A stretch of DNA of 40,590 bases from an uncultured Clostridia bacterium (GTDB taxonomy: Bacteria > Bacillota > Clostridia > Oscillospirales > Ruminococcaceae): positions 1 through 40,590 of the forward strand of contig CANQFZ010000014.1 in the NCBI GenBank assembly GCA_947600065.1, given 5' to 3'. Both the position numbers and the translations under genes were made by a program. Shown here piece after piece: positions 8,393 to 16,043 of this stretch. The notes beneath the pieces were generated by a model. The model was not told the DNA's origin and searched no databases. It was given only the letters and a program-made list of their open reading frames with translations. Position 1 is the first letter of the stretch; each line of letters starts with the position of its first letter.

Positions 8393-8887
8393 TTACGGAA
8401 GCGGAAACGCCATTGCTATAATTATTCCCAAGAGCGAGCCCGCCACTACCTCTATTGGAGTATGCCCAAGAAATTCTTTTAAGTCTTTCTGATTAACCAG
8501 GTCTTCTATATCCGAATCGTCATCGCTTCCGCCGAGAGCCGTTATCTCGTCATCAAGCTCATCTACTATCTTTCTGAGCTTGTTGAGCTCTTTTGCATGA
8601 AGCCCCGCATTATATCGCACGCTCATCGCGTCATAGATAACTATTCCCGCAAGCAGCACCGAAAAGGCGAAATCGGAGCTTGCAAAACCCTTAAACCGCA
8701 GAGTATAGATCATAACCGAAACGACAAGCGACGAATGGGAGGAGGGCATACCTCCGGCGCCGGTTATGCGTTCGGGATTAAATGTTTTGTATTTTACAGA
8801 GTAATGTATGGTTTTAAGTATCTGAGCAGTTATCCACGAAATAAGTCCCACGGAAATAATGGGATTTATCATAAGAATATCAAGCAC
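8393..8887 (-). CDS. Divergent PAP2 family membrane protein (DUF212)
   Basis: A 164-residue membrane protein carrying GAGGMPSSHS (residues 43-52), the PAP2-type phosphatase signature in its divergent DUF212 form, plus an upstream helix and two downstream hydrophobic segments (FAFSVLLAGIVIYDAMSV and the C-terminal GSLLGIIIAMAF). HTPIEVVAGSLLG carries the family's second conserved His. Between the helices is an acidic insert (DDEITALGGSDDDSDIEDL). The family likely dephosphorylates lipid or prenyl phosphates; placement between ispA and dxs supports prenyl diphosphate as substrate, but this is inference. The start is GTG at 8887, with AGGAGG 10 nt upstream. Confidence 0.88.
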   Translation of the reverse strand: MLDILMINPIISVGLISWITAQILKTIHYSVKYKTFNPERITGAGGMPSSHSSLVVSVMIYTLRFKGFASSDFAFSVLLAGIVIYDAMSVRYNAGLHAKELNKLRKIVDELDDEITALGGSDDDSDIEDLVNQKDLKEFLGHTPIEVVAGSLLGIIIAMAFPLP

Positions 8888-8901
8888 TTTCAGACTTCCT
8901 C

Positions 8902-9789
8902 CTAATTGCTTCTTTCAGCAAGCATATTGGCAAGCTCATTTAAAAACTCCGTTTCCGAAAACTCGGTCAAAAACTCTTTTGCCTCTGCCGTAAGCTGTCT
9001 TACACGCTCTCTCGCCTCGTCTATCCCGACGGCGGAAACGTATGTGTATTTTCCGTTTTCCTTGTCGCTTCCTATCGGTTTTCCGAGAGTTTTTTCGTCC
9101 GCAGTTATATCAAGTATATCGTCTGTTATCTGAAACGCAAGCCCTATACTTCTGCCAAATTTTCCTGCGGCATCCTGTTTGCTTTCATCGGCGCCTGCCG
9201 CTATACAGCCTGCTTTACAGCAAAATTCAAGCAGCGCGCCCGTTTTCATTCTGTACATTTCGAGAATTTCTGAAACAGACGGCTGTTTGTTTTCATATTC
9301 AAGGTCAAGCGTCTGCCCGCCTATCATTCCCTCAAATCCCGCAAGCTGAGCGAGAAGCTGTATGATCTTGAGCGCATAAACAGGCTCGATTGTCTGTTCC
9401 ATTCCCGCCTTTGCTATTATCTCAAACGGCATTATAGCAAGCGCGTCGCCCGCAAGCAGAGCCGTCGCTTCTCCAAAAGCCTTATGACAAGAAGGTTTTC
9501 CGCGCCGCAGGTCGTCGTTATCCATACACGGAAGATCGTCATGAATAAGTGAAAACGTATGCATCATTTCTATTGCGCAAGCCACAGGAAGCGCCGTTTC
9601 GGGTTCTCCTCCGCAGACGCGGCAAAACTCCATAACGAGCGCGGGTCTTAGGCGTTTTCCGCCTGCCGAAAGGCTGTAACGTGCCGCTTCTATGACCGAC
9701 TTTTGCGGACAGTCCGTGCTCGGGATATATTTTCCGAGCGCTTCTTCGGTCATCTGAGCGTATTCTCTAAGCTTTTCGTTTACGTTCAT
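8902..9789 (-). CDS. ispA: Polyprenyl synthetase, probable geranylgeranyl/farnesyl diphosphate synthase
   Basis: Trans-isoprenyl diphosphate synthase of 295 residues that elongates DMAPP with IPP. The first Asp-rich motif, IHDDLPCMDNDDLRRGKPS, carries DDxxxxD at 84-90; the second is FQITDDILD. GGKRLRP near the N-terminus binds IPP. IEMMHTFSLIHDD with small residues before the first motif fits a short-chain (C15) product, but chain length cannot be fixed by eye. It overlaps xseB by an ATGA. Its linkage with dxs and xseAB is standard in Firmicutes. Confidence 0.95.
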   Translation of the reverse strand: MNVNEKLREYAQMTEEALGKYIPSTDCPQKSVIEAARYSLSAGGKRLRPALVMEFCRVCGGEPETALPVACAIEMMHTFSLIHDDLPCMDNDDLRRGKPSCHKAFGEATALLAGDALAIMPFEIIAKAGMEQTIEPVYALKIIQLLAQLAGFEGMIGGQTLDLEYENKQPSVSEILEMYRMKTGALLEFCCKAGCIAAGADESKQDAAGKFGRSIGLAFQITDDILDITADEKTLGKPIGSDKENGKYTYVSAVGIDEARERVRQLTAEAKEFLTEFSETEFLNELANMLAERSN

Positions 9790-9974
9790 TGTGCCTTCAT
9801 TTCCGCCTGTTCAACGACAAGCTTTGCTTCATCAAGATATTTTCCGCATTTCTCTATAAGTCCCGCCGCTTCTGTATAAAGCTTTAAGCTTTCGTCAAGA
9901 GAAATGTTCTTATCCGACATTTTCAATGATATTTCCGAAAGCCTTTTCATTGCCTCTTCAAAATTGAACTCCAT
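9786..9974 (-). CDS. xseB: Exodeoxyribonuclease VII small subunit
   Basis: A 62-residue all-helical protein (FEEAMKRLSEISLKM...LDESLKLYTEAAGLIEKCGKYLDEAK) that matches the XseB helical hairpin. Several copies wrap one XseA in the exonuclease VII holoenzyme, which degrades single-stranded DNA to oligonucleotides. It starts one base after the xseA stop and shares an ATGA with ispA, so translation is tightly coupled through all three genes. Confidence 0.95.
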   Translation of the reverse strand: MEFNFEEAMKRLSEISLKMSDKNISLDESLKLYTEAAGLIEKCGKYLDEAKLVVEQAEMKAQ

Positions 9975-9975
9975 T

Positions 9976-11172
9976 TTATTCCCTTACTTTCTTTATCTCG
10001 GCTTCTGCGCTGCCGCTGCCGAACATTATTTCAACATCATCTCCGACAGAAAGCTCTCCTGCGTCGGAAATTATTTTTTCTCCCAGCTTTACCGTCGAAT
10101 ATCCGCGCTTTAAAACCGAAAGCGGATCTAGCGCGGAAATAAGCTGTCTGTGTTTTTCGAGAGTTATTTCGCTTATCTCAAGCTTTTTATTCATAGAGCG
10201 CTTTATATTGTCCGAAAGCACCGAAAGCCTGTCTTCCCTGCTTTTATAGCTTAGTTCAAGAAGCTCGTCCATACGTTTTTTAAACGAAGATACCTCGGCA
10301 TACTTCTGCATTAGTTTTGCATTAAGCTTGTCCGAAAGCGCAGTTTCAAACATTTCCAGCCTATGAAGAAGTTCTCCTTTATCGGGCACAGCCGCGACCG
10401 CCGCCGCCGTTGGAGTAGCAACTGTTTTGTCTGCGGCAAGGTCGGATATGGTAATATCTATCTCATGACCGACGGCGCTTATTACAGGTATCTTGCTTTG
10501 AAATATCGCTCTCGCGACGCGCTCACTGTTAAAAGCGCTGAGATCTTCGGAAGCGCCGCCGCCCCTACAGATTATAATAACATCAGCGTCTGTAGTCTGA
10601 GCGTATTCTATGCCGCAGACTATAGAATCGGGCGCGTCCCCACCCTGTACCACCGCAGGCACAACAAACATCTTTACACAGGGAAATCTGCCTTCAAGCG
10701 TTGTTTCAATGTCGTGAACGACCGCTCCCGTAGGAGAAGTAACGACCGCTATCTTTTTAGGGAACTCGGGAAGCGGACGTTTTCTGTCAAAAACACCCTC
10801 GGATTTCAGCTTTTTTACAAGCTCATCGAGCGCCACTGACTGTTCGCCGTCTCCGTCGGTTATAACTTCATTACAAACAAGGCTGTATGTTCCCGAGGTT
10901 TCATAGACCGAGACAGCGCCTTTGCAGATAACGCTCTTTCCCTCTTCTATTTCAGCGCCTATCCTGCTGAAAACCCTGCTCCATATTATGACGCTGAGCT
11001 TTGAAGACTTGTCGGAAAGGTTGAAATAACAGTGTCCCGCAGATGAAAACTTAAGACTTGTTATTTCTCCCCGCACCGCAAGGTTTACAAGCCTCTGTTC
11101 GTTTTTCACCAGACGCGAGATAAGCCCGTTTACATTAGACGGAGTAACAACAATCTCTTTAGCGTTCTCCAT
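9976..11172 (-). CDS. xseA: Exodeoxyribonuclease VII large subunit
   Basis: Catalytic subunit, 398 residues. The N-terminal OB-fold runs about residues 10-110 (VNLAVRGEITSLKFSSAGHCYFNLSD). The catalytic core follows, with KKIAVVTSPTGAVVHDIETTL, IICRGGGASEDLSAFN, VARAIFQSKIPVISAVGHEIDITISDLAADKTVATPTAAA. A long coiled-coil then leads to the C-terminal DPLSVLKRGYSTVKLG, typical of XseA. The start overlaps the end of nusB by 14 nt. Confidence 0.97.
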   Translation of the reverse strand: MENAKEIVVTPSNVNGLISRLVKNEQRLVNLAVRGEITSLKFSSAGHCYFNLSDKSSKLSVIIWSRVFSRIGAEIEEGKSVICKGAVSVYETSGTYSLVCNEVITDGDGEQSVALDELVKKLKSEGVFDRKRPLPEFPKKIAVVTSPTGAVVHDIETTLEGRFPCVKMFVVPAVVQGGDAPDSIVCGIEYAQTTDADVIIICRGGGASEDLSAFNSERVARAIFQSKIPVISAVGHEIDITISDLAADKTVATPTAAAVAAVPDKGELLHRLEMFETALSDKLNAKLMQKYAEVSSFKKRMDELLELSYKSREDRLSVLSDNIKRSMNKKLEISEITLEKHRQLISALDPLSVLKRGYSTVKLGEKIISDAGELSVGDDVEIMFGSGSAEAEIKKVRE

Positions 11173-11578
11173 TGTTTCCCTCTAACTCTTTCATGTACGA
11201 ATTCAATATCCCGTTTATAAACGAGCTGTCCGATTTAAGAGAATATTTCTTTGAAAGCTCGACAGCTTCGTTTATTGCCACGACATTAGGGATCTTTTCA
11301 CAATATTTCATCTCATAAACAGCGATCTTAAGTATAACGATATTGACCTTTGCAATACGCGCGACCGACCGCGTCTTTGAATATTTCGAGATCACTCCGA
11401 GAATTTCCTCGTCATGCTCTAAAACTCCCCGCACAAGCTCGTCCGTCTGTTCGTTTTTCGCCATATCGAAAGCTTCGGAATTAAGCTCGTCTATCTCGTC
11501 CGGAGATGTTCCGAAAAGCGTCTGATAGAGTATCAGAAAAGCGCCCTCGCGTATCTCGCTTCTTTTAAGCTTGCTCAT
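11159..11578 (-). CDS. nusB: Transcription antitermination factor NusB
   Basis: All-helical RNA-binding protein that with NusE (S10) binds boxA and prevents premature termination of rRNA transcription. The 139-residue protein shows REGAFLILYQTLFG near the N-terminus and RIAKVNIVILKIAVYEM followed by IPNVVAINEAVELSKKYSLKSDSSFINGILN, the conserved C-terminal core. A longer in-frame start exists at 11599 inside asp23, but MSKLKRSE at 11578 aligns with family starts and has GGGGTGG close upstream, so it is preferred. It overlaps asp23 by 14 nt. Confidence 0.94.
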   Translation of the reverse strand: MSKLKRSEIREGAFLILYQTLFGTSPDEIDELNSEAFDMAKNEQTDELVRGVLEHDEEILGVISKYSKTRSVARIAKVNIVILKIAVYEMKYCEKIPNVVAINEAVELSKKYSLKSDSSFINGILNSYMKELEGNNGER

Positions 11579-11939
11579 TATCCACCCCGACATCTTCATC
11601 TTCTTTAAAGCTTACGCCCGCTATGCCGACATCTACCTTTGTCACAGTAAAACCCGTCATGTTCTGGACAGCTGACTTAACGCTCTTTTGTACGTTTTCT
11701 GCGGCTTTTACGGCATTATAACCTTCTTCGATAAATATTTCAAGTTTTATCGCCGCAGTTTCTCCCGAAATTTTCGCGCGAACGGGAGACTTTCTCATAA
11801 GTTTTGAAAATGCGTCCTCGCTTTCTGTAGGTCTAAACTTTACGCCTTCTATTTCAAGAGCGGCTGTCTGGGCTATTTTTACTATAACATTTTCGGAAAC
11901 TTTTATACTTCCGACGGTGTTGGTCTTATTTTTTTCCAT
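11565..11939 (-). CDS. Asp23/Gls24 family protein (YqhY-like)
   Basis: A 124-residue Asp23/DUF322 protein: GSIKVSENVIVKIAQTAALEIEGV at residues 10-33 is the family hallmark, followed by IKLEIFIEEGYNAVKAAENVQKSVKSAVQNMTGFTVTKVDVGIAGV. YqhY in Bacillus subtilis lies next to nusB and is linked to control of acetyl-CoA carboxylase; the same neighbour here supports a YqhY-type role, by analogy only. It is the first gene of the operon, with GGAGG upstream and a strong sigma-A promoter. Confidence 0.93.
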   Translation of the reverse strand: MEKNKTNTVGSIKVSENVIVKIAQTAALEIEGVKFRPTESEDAFSKLMRKSPVRAKISGETAAIKLEIFIEEGYNAVKAAENVQKSVKSAVQNMTGFTVTKVDVGIAGVSFKEDEDVGVDNEQA

Positions 11940-11983
11940 AAATTTCCTCCAAATTGACCTATTTATACAAATACCTATTATGT

Positions 11984-12012
11984 ATTATACCACACTTTTA
12001 TTTTTTAAACAA
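11984..12012 (-). promoter_or_regulatory. Sigma-A promoter of the asp23-to-recN operon
   Basis: On the minus strand: TTGTTT (12007-12012), 17-nt spacer, TATAAT (11984-11989), with TGG directly before the -10 making it an extended -10 as well. It lies about 45 nt before the asp23 ATG, and no other strong promoter was noticed down to the recN terminator. Confidence 0.85.
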
Positions 12013-12166
12013 GTATTTTTTTACTTAATAATCAAAAAAATGAATAAAATTTTTTTAATATACAAATTTATGATTTCTAATCAATCTGTGAATTTACTTT
12101 TTATTGATTATGCAGTAACAAAAAATTTATTTCGGAATATTATAAACTGAAAGCGAGGCGAACGGT

Positions 12167-12340
12167 ATGAGATGCCCGAAAAAGCGAAAACACAAAAACA
12201 ACGGAAAATTGCCGCTGATACTTGCGGCAGCGGCATTTCTGGGGGCTATTATGTGCATTTCGTTTTTTTCGTTTAAGGTCATGCTGTTTATAATCGCTAT
12301 TTTGCTTATTGTTCTGGGGATATTTTTGCTTAAGATGTGA
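12167..12340 (+). CDS. Small membrane protein next to spoVM (57 residues)
   Basis: Unrecognised small gene. The basic, polar N-terminus MRCPKKRKHKNNGKLP is followed by two closely spaced hydrophobic stretches: LILAAAAFLGAIMCISFFSF (about residues 17-36) and VMLFIIAILLIVLGIFLL (38-55), ending KM. This fits a helical hairpin or a single long segment, with the basic end expected in the cytoplasm. Upstream is a modest purine-rich site (GCGAGGCG). The stop is 13 nt before spoVM, and the two almost surely share a transcript. Its role may be linked to the forespore membrane surface or coat assembly, by association only. It is antisense to both flanking operons. Confidence 0.72.
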   Translation: MRCPKKRKHKNNGKLPLILAAAAFLGAIMCISFFSFKVMLFIIAILLIVLGIFLLKM

Positions 12341-12353
12341 GAGGAGCGATTTT

Positions 12354-12437
12354 ATGAAGGTTGTTGTTGTCAAAAGTCCGAAAATGTTTACGGGCCTGTT
12401 GAGGCTGGTGTTCGGTATCAGGAACGAACAAAACTGA
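12354..12437 (+). CDS. spoVM: Stage V sporulation protein SpoVM
   Basis: A 27-residue peptide, below usual gene-calling limits. It starts MKVVVVKSPKMF and ends in FGIRNEQN. Position by position it keeps the SpoVM landmarks known from Bacillus subtilis: M1-K2, K7, P9, K10, G14, R17, G21. In Bacillus this amphipathic helix senses the positive curvature of the outer forespore membrane and anchors the SpoIVA coat platform. A strong GAGGAG sits 8 nt before the ATG. The linked genes in this window are the spoIIIA operon and Asp23; in Bacillus spoVM is also near an Asp23 paralogue (yloU) but in another locus. Transcription in the mother cell under sigma-E is expected from Bacillus, but I could not identify a convincing sigma-E promoter here. 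Confidence 0.9.
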   Translation: MKVVVVKSPKMFTGLLRLVFGIRNEQN

Positions 12438-12486
12438 TAAAACCGTGTAAAATCATCATTGCGTAGTCTAAGGGCTTAACGCCGGT

Positions 12487-12686
12487 ATACAGTGGACAGT
12501 GTACAGTATTCAGCAATGGCATCCGCTAACGCGGACATTGTTTAGATTGTTATCAAGTCTAAAGGTTTTCGAGCTAACCCGTTAAAGGTTGTTTGTATGC
12601 CTATTGAACAAAAACAATCTGAATATTATCCGCCGCAAGGCGGATACCGATGCTGTACACTGTACACTGTCAACTGTACACTGTAT
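12487..12686 (+). repeat. 200-bp imperfect inverted-repeat element with GTACAGT-type heptamers
   Basis: The left arm (12487-12535) begins ATACAGTGGACAGTGTACAG and ends in a small hairpin TCCGC-TAAC-GCGGA. The right arm (12629-12686), read on the minus strand, begins ATACAGTG, gains one extra 7-mer TACAGTT, then continues GACAGTGTACAGTGTACAGC and ends in the hairpin TATCCGCC-GCAA-GGCGGATA. The arms therefore match as terminal inverted repeats of about 50 nt differing by a heptamer. The 90-nt centre holds no gene. It resembles a MITE or REP-type intergenic element. It fills the 294-nt gap between spoVM and the spoIIIAH stop and may act as a transcription barrier between the converging genes. 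Confidence 0.75.
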
Positions 12687-12731
12687 GAGGTTCTCCCATT
12701 GCACTACGCAGTGCAGTTATTCTAAGTTAAC

Positions 12732-13268
12732 TTATTTTACTTCTACGATGGTTATTTTGTCCGCGCTTACGTCTACCTCCGACAAGAGCGCGGATTTTAT
12801 CTTTGCCGCGCCCGCCGCGTCAAGTCCGTCTGTCTTTACGATAACGTTTGCGCCGTTTGCCGTTATGTAGCAAAGAGCGTCCTCAAAACCCTGTGCTTTG
12901 AGCATGGTTTCTATAGCGTTTTCGCTTGCTATAAGCCCGCTTAAATCCTGTGCGCTCGCTTCTGTAGAATTAAGCTCATCTTGCGTCATATCGCCGCCCT
13001 GATACATGACCGCAAGCATCTGCGCAGCCTCATCACGCGCCTGCTGCTTTTCAAGCCTTGCGCTCGCAAAATATGCGTCAGTATCAGTGTTTGCGACATA
13101 CTCCAGATCGCCGTAATTTCCGCCGACTTCTTCTGTCGGCTCGGTGATATCCTTCTTTCCGCTCTGCGCAATGAAATTCACCGCGACAGCTGCCCCCAGA
13201 AGCAGCGTGAGCGACGCTACGGCTAATTGTTTCTTTCCGATGATAAGATTGATTCTTTTCATTCTCAT
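12732..13268 (-). CDS. spoIIIAH: Stage III sporulation protein AH
   Basis: Mother-cell component of the SpoIIIA-SpoIIQ channel linking mother cell and engulfed forespore. The 178-residue protein has one N-terminal membrane anchor (QLAVASLTLLLGAAVAVNFIA), a linker, and a C-terminal YscJ/FliF-like ring-building domain (LSGLIASENAIETMLKAQGF, ANGANVIVKTDGLDAAGAAKI). The frame is open from a TTG at 13295, but ATG at 13268 has AAAGGAG 7 nt upstream and is preferred. It is the last gene of the spoIIIA operon; no clear terminator follows before the repeat element. Confidence 0.92.
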   Translation of the reverse strand: MRMKRINLIIGKKQLAVASLTLLLGAAVAVNFIAQSGKKDITEPTEEVGGNYGDLEYVANTDTDAYFASARLEKQQARDEAAQMLAVMYQGGDMTQDELNSTEASAQDLSGLIASENAIETMLKAQGFEDALCYITANGANVIVKTDGLDAAGAAKIKSALLSEVDVSADKITIVEVK

Positions 13269-13291
13269 AAGTTTTCTCCTTTTAATAAAAT

Positions 13292-13801
13292 TCAATATGC
13301 TACATAGACCTTTGAAATGCCGATATTAAGGGCTTTCGCGGCAATGTTAGCGACTTGCCCGCGTACTACGGGATCACTTGCTCCCTCGCAGACTATAGCC
13401 GCAGAACGCACAACAGGCATTATTTTTACCGTTTTCAGCGGTTCTTTGGAGCTTCCCGCAAGGACCACCTCCGTTTCTTCGGAATAATCGTTTTCTTTGC
13501 TTTCCGACTTGCTGTTTTTTTCATATACAACGCGCTCCGTTCTGTCTATTGTTACCATAACGCTGACTTTTCCCACTCCGTCTATTTGCAGGATAAGAGA
13601 GCTGAGGCGTTCTTCAAGCTCGTGTTCCAGCTTTGCGTAGTCTTCGCTGAAAGCCGTATCTTGTGATATACTGCTGTCATTTCTTTTGAAAAAACTGCTT
13701 AGCAATAACATCAGCATCACAAAAAGCCCGCACAGTATGGCTATTCTTCGCACCTTGTCATTAGAAAAAATCTGCTTTATACGTTCGCTCAAAAAAGTCA
13801 T
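13292..13801 (-). CDS. spoIIIAG: Stage III sporulation protein AG
   Basis: A 169-residue single-pass membrane protein (RRIAILCGLFVMLMLLLSSFF) with an extracytoplasmic ring domain: LEERLSSLILQIDGVGKVSVMVTID, then KTVKIMPVVRSAAIVCEGASDPVVRGQVANIAAKALNIGISKVYV. The last part is the conserved SpoIIIAG C-terminus. In Bacillus, SpoIIIAG forms a large ring in the intermembrane space. The ATG at 13801 (GGTGAGG just upstream) is preferred over the GTG at 13810. Confidence 0.94.
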   Translation of the reverse strand: MTFLSERIKQIFSNDKVRRIAILCGLFVMLMLLLSSFFKRNDSSISQDTAFSEDYAKLEHELEERLSSLILQIDGVGKVSVMVTIDRTERVVYEKNSKSESKENDYSEETEVVLAGSSKEPLKTVKIMPVVRSAAIVCEGASDPVVRGQVANIAAKALNIGISKVYVAY

Positions 13802-13813
13802 ATTCCTCACCTT

Positions 13814-14269
13814 TTATGTGATCGTTATTTTAATATTCTGCGGAAGCTCGCTTTCGAGAAGTTCACGGGCGGCGGTCTCCCAAGTGCTGTTCTCGCCAAG
13901 GACTATCCTTATTTCAGTAATATCTATGCTGTACAATCCCGAAATATTAACGATTATGTGGACTTGTTCGGGATAAATTTCTTTTTCAGCCAGTAAAGCC
14001 CTTATCTTCTCTTCGGTTTTTCTGCATACCTCGTCTCTTAATTGCTCATTAACGCCGCTTGAAAAATCATTTATCGTGCTGTCGGCCTCTTTTTCATATT
14101 CGCTTATGTCAAGCTCGGGTTTTATACCCGCAAATGCAGTTACTGCTATAAGCAGGAAAACACCTGCAGTCAAAAGCGATATCTGCTTTGAATATTTGTT
14201 TTCGGGAACAAGTATTTTAAACAGCGCCGAGGCTATCGCCGCAATACAAATGGTTGAAAGAAATTTCAT
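13814..14269 (-). CDS. spoIIIAF: Stage III sporulation protein AF
   Basis: A 151-residue protein with two N-terminal membrane helices (STICIAAIASALFKILVP and ISLLTAGVFLLIAVTAFAGI) and a soluble C-terminal ring-like domain with YPEQVHIIVNISGLYSIDITEIRIVLGEN. It is part of the SpoIIIA channel. The gene ends 12 nt before spoIIIAG, and the next gene upstream, spoIIIAE, ends 23 nt before it. Confidence 0.92.
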   Translation of the reverse strand: MKFLSTICIAAIASALFKILVPENKYSKQISLLTAGVFLLIAVTAFAGIKPELDISEYEKEADSTINDFSSGVNEQLRDEVCRKTEEKIRALLAEKEIYPEQVHIIVNISGLYSIDITEIRIVLGENSTWETAARELLESELPQNIKITIT

Positions 14270-14292
14270 TTTAATGTCCTTTTAAGTTATAA

Positions 14293-15414
14293 TTATCCTT
14301 TTGTCATCGCAAACATAAGCACTACTGAAATGAAATTCAGCAGTATAAAACAAGCGCACACAGCAAGTATTATGGTTATTATCTGCGTACAGCTTTTAGC
14401 TAAAACCGAGAGCGGCTTTAAGTCAAACATTTCCGCGGCTGCTTCTGCCGCAGAAAACATTATAAGATAGCAAAAAAGCGACGAAGCTATGGGGAGAATT
14501 ATCGCGAAAGCGGCTATTATACCGTAAGTGCCTACGCTTGACTTCAATATCTCAAGTCCGCCGCCGACCGTTCCAACCGCATCGGAAATAGTGCCGCCTA
14601 CAATGGGAACTCCCTGTGAAACAAGGAATTTTGCCGTTCGGAGAGCTGTTCCGTCAGATGATGAAGCGACGGCTGTCTGTACGGAAAGCACACCCATAAA
14701 TATCGTCATGATGAGCGACAAGCCCCATACGGTAAACTTTTTTATAAGCTCCCCTGCTTTTTCTATTTTAAGTTCGGGATGTACCGCTCCCGCTACGGAA
14801 AAGCCGAGTATCGCGCTGCAAAGCGGAGCAAGAAGATTTACGCATATTTGGGAGAAAAGCTGTGACGCGGCTATAACTGCGGTATTTACTGCCGAGGCGG
14901 TATTGATATAACCGAGCGCGGCGGAAATTCCCGCAAATGACGGAATAAAGACTATCATAAAGTTTGCGGCGGCGCTTAATACTTCGAGCGTGTCATTTAC
15001 CGCACCACATATCGCCGAAGCGCATATTCCTGCGGTGCATACGGCTCCGACGGCGGAAATGACGCCCTTTAGAGTATTGTCCGGGGCTATGCTGTTTCCT
15101 AAAACGCACAGGAGAATTGCTCCGCATAGCGCTCCCAAAACTTTCAGCGGCTCTGTGACCTTACTCGCAAGCGTATCCCAAACGCTTTGAAGCACGCCAA
15201 AAAACGTCAGGTTTTCAGCGCCGTTGTTATCGGGAGCTATCCCGTTTTCATCCAGAAGATCCTGTGCTTCGTCCGTAAGCGCGCCGCTTAATTCGCCGCT
15301 TATTTCACTGCTTAACTCGTCGCTCGAATCATCTGCGCTTACCGCATAGGACCTTAAATTCAGAAATACTATAATGAATATCGAAAAGAATATTAACGAA
15401 AGAATTTTTTTCAT
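14293..15414 (-). CDS. spoIIIAE: Stage III sporulation protein AE
   Basis: Polytopic membrane protein of 373 residues, the largest channel-complex component. A signal peptide (KKILSLIFFSIFIIVFLNLR...SYAVSA) is followed by a low-complexity Ser/Glu/Leu stretch (SSDELSSEISGELSG) and many hydrophobic segments with conserved elements such as TVWGLSLIMTIFMGVLSVQTAVASSSDGTALRTAKFLVSQGVPIVGGTISDAVGTV, a SpoIIIAE hallmark. GAGGA lies about 7 nt before the ATG. It belongs to the sporulation operon and should act in the mother-cell membrane facing the forespore. Confidence 0.95.
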   Translation of the reverse strand: MKKILSLIFFSIFIIVFLNLRSYAVSADDSSDELSSEISGELSGALTDEAQDLLDENGIAPDNNGAENLTFFGVLQSVWDTLASKVTEPLKVLGALCGAILLCVLGNSIAPDNTLKGVISAVGAVCTAGICASAICGAVNDTLEVLSAAANFMIVFIPSFAGISAALGYINTASAVNTAVIAASQLFSQICVNLLAPLCSAILGFSVAGAVHPELKIEKAGELIKKFTVWGLSLIMTIFMGVLSVQTAVASSSDGTALRTAKFLVSQGVPIVGGTISDAVGTVGGGLEILKSSVGTYGIIAAFAIILPIASSLFCYLIMFSAAEAAAEMFDLKPLSVLAKSCTQIITIILAVCACFILLNFISVVLMFAMTKG

Positions 15415-15438
15415 TTGATCGTCCTCGTTTTTTCTGTC

Positions 15439-15825
15439 TCACCGAATAAGGCTCGTTATAAGTTTTGCAAGGTCTGCGAATACGGGCAGAGATATTGCCG
15501 CTATCGCCGCTCTGCCTCCAAGCTCCAGCCATACTGCCGCAGAATTTTCTCCCGCGTCGCGGGCTATGCTCGAACACAATGTTGTTATATAGCACACCGC
15601 AAGTGCTTTAAGCATTATCCCTATAAGCCTTAAATCTATACCCGCCTGCTCGGAAAGATCCTTTACGGCATTTACTGTCGGCATAAGCATGGAAATGACC
15701 ATTGAAAGGACAATAGTGCCTGCCGCGACGCTTACAAAAAACGCTGCTTCGCTGTTTATCTTTCGCAAGATAAGGCAGATGACCGCGGACAATATTCCAA
15801 CTCCGCAAAGCTCTATTACTTCCAT
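15439..15825 (-). CDS. spoIIIAD: Stage III sporulation protein AD
   Basis: A 128-residue protein with four hydrophobic segments and the conserved cores ICLILRKINSEAAFFVSVAAGTIVL and IGIMLKALAVCYITTLCSSIARDAGENSAAVWLELGGRAAIAAISLPVF. It is a paralogue-like partner of SpoIIIAC; the two share membrane elements resembling flagellar export proteins. The distance to spoIIIAC is 11 nt and to spoIIIAE 24 nt, all co-directional. Confidence 0.95.
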   Translation of the reverse strand: MEVIELCGVGILSAVICLILRKINSEAAFFVSVAAGTIVLSMVISMLMPTVNAVKDLSEQAGIDLRLIGIMLKALAVCYITTLCSSIARDAGENSAAVWLELGGRAAIAAISLPVFADLAKLITSLIR

Positions 15826-15836
15826 ATTTCAACATC

Positions 15837-16034
15837 TCACCACAGTCCGAATACGTTTTTTATTGTGTCAAACAATTCTTCTATTTCGGGTATCAGCATA
15901 AGAAGCACGATTATGATACCCGCGACAGTAAGCATAACAGCCTGTTCGTCATGGTCGGTCTTTTTTAATATTAAATTCAATATCGCTACAATAATTCCTA
16001 CAGCAGCTATCTTAAAAAGCAGATCAAGCTCCAT
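15837..16034 (-). CDS. spoIIIAC: Stage III sporulation protein AC
   Basis: A 65-residue two-helix membrane protein (LLFKIAAVGIIVAILNLILKK and AVMLTVAGIIIVLLMLIPEI), a standard length and layout for SpoIIIAC. ATG at 16034 has GAGGAA 6 nt upstream. It lies between spoIIIAB and spoIIIAD in the invariant operon order. Confidence 0.94.
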   Translation of the reverse strand: MELDLLFKIAAVGIIVAILNLILKKTDHDEQAVMLTVAGIIIVLLMLIPEIEELFDTIKNVFGLW

Positions 16035-16043
16035 AATTATTCC

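Noticed and set aside
12042-12066. Possible sigma-E promoter for spoVM (GAATAAA and TATACAAA)
   Set aside because: The spacer is 10 nt, shorter than the 13-15 nt needed, and the -10 matches only 6 of 8 positions; too weak to annotate.
12140-12373. Minus-strand 77-residue ORF over the spoVM locus
   Set aside because: Low-complexity basic sequence (Lys/Asn/Gln/Arg rich) antisense to the small membrane protein and spoVM; the plus-strand frames have better ribosome binding sites and a recognisable product.
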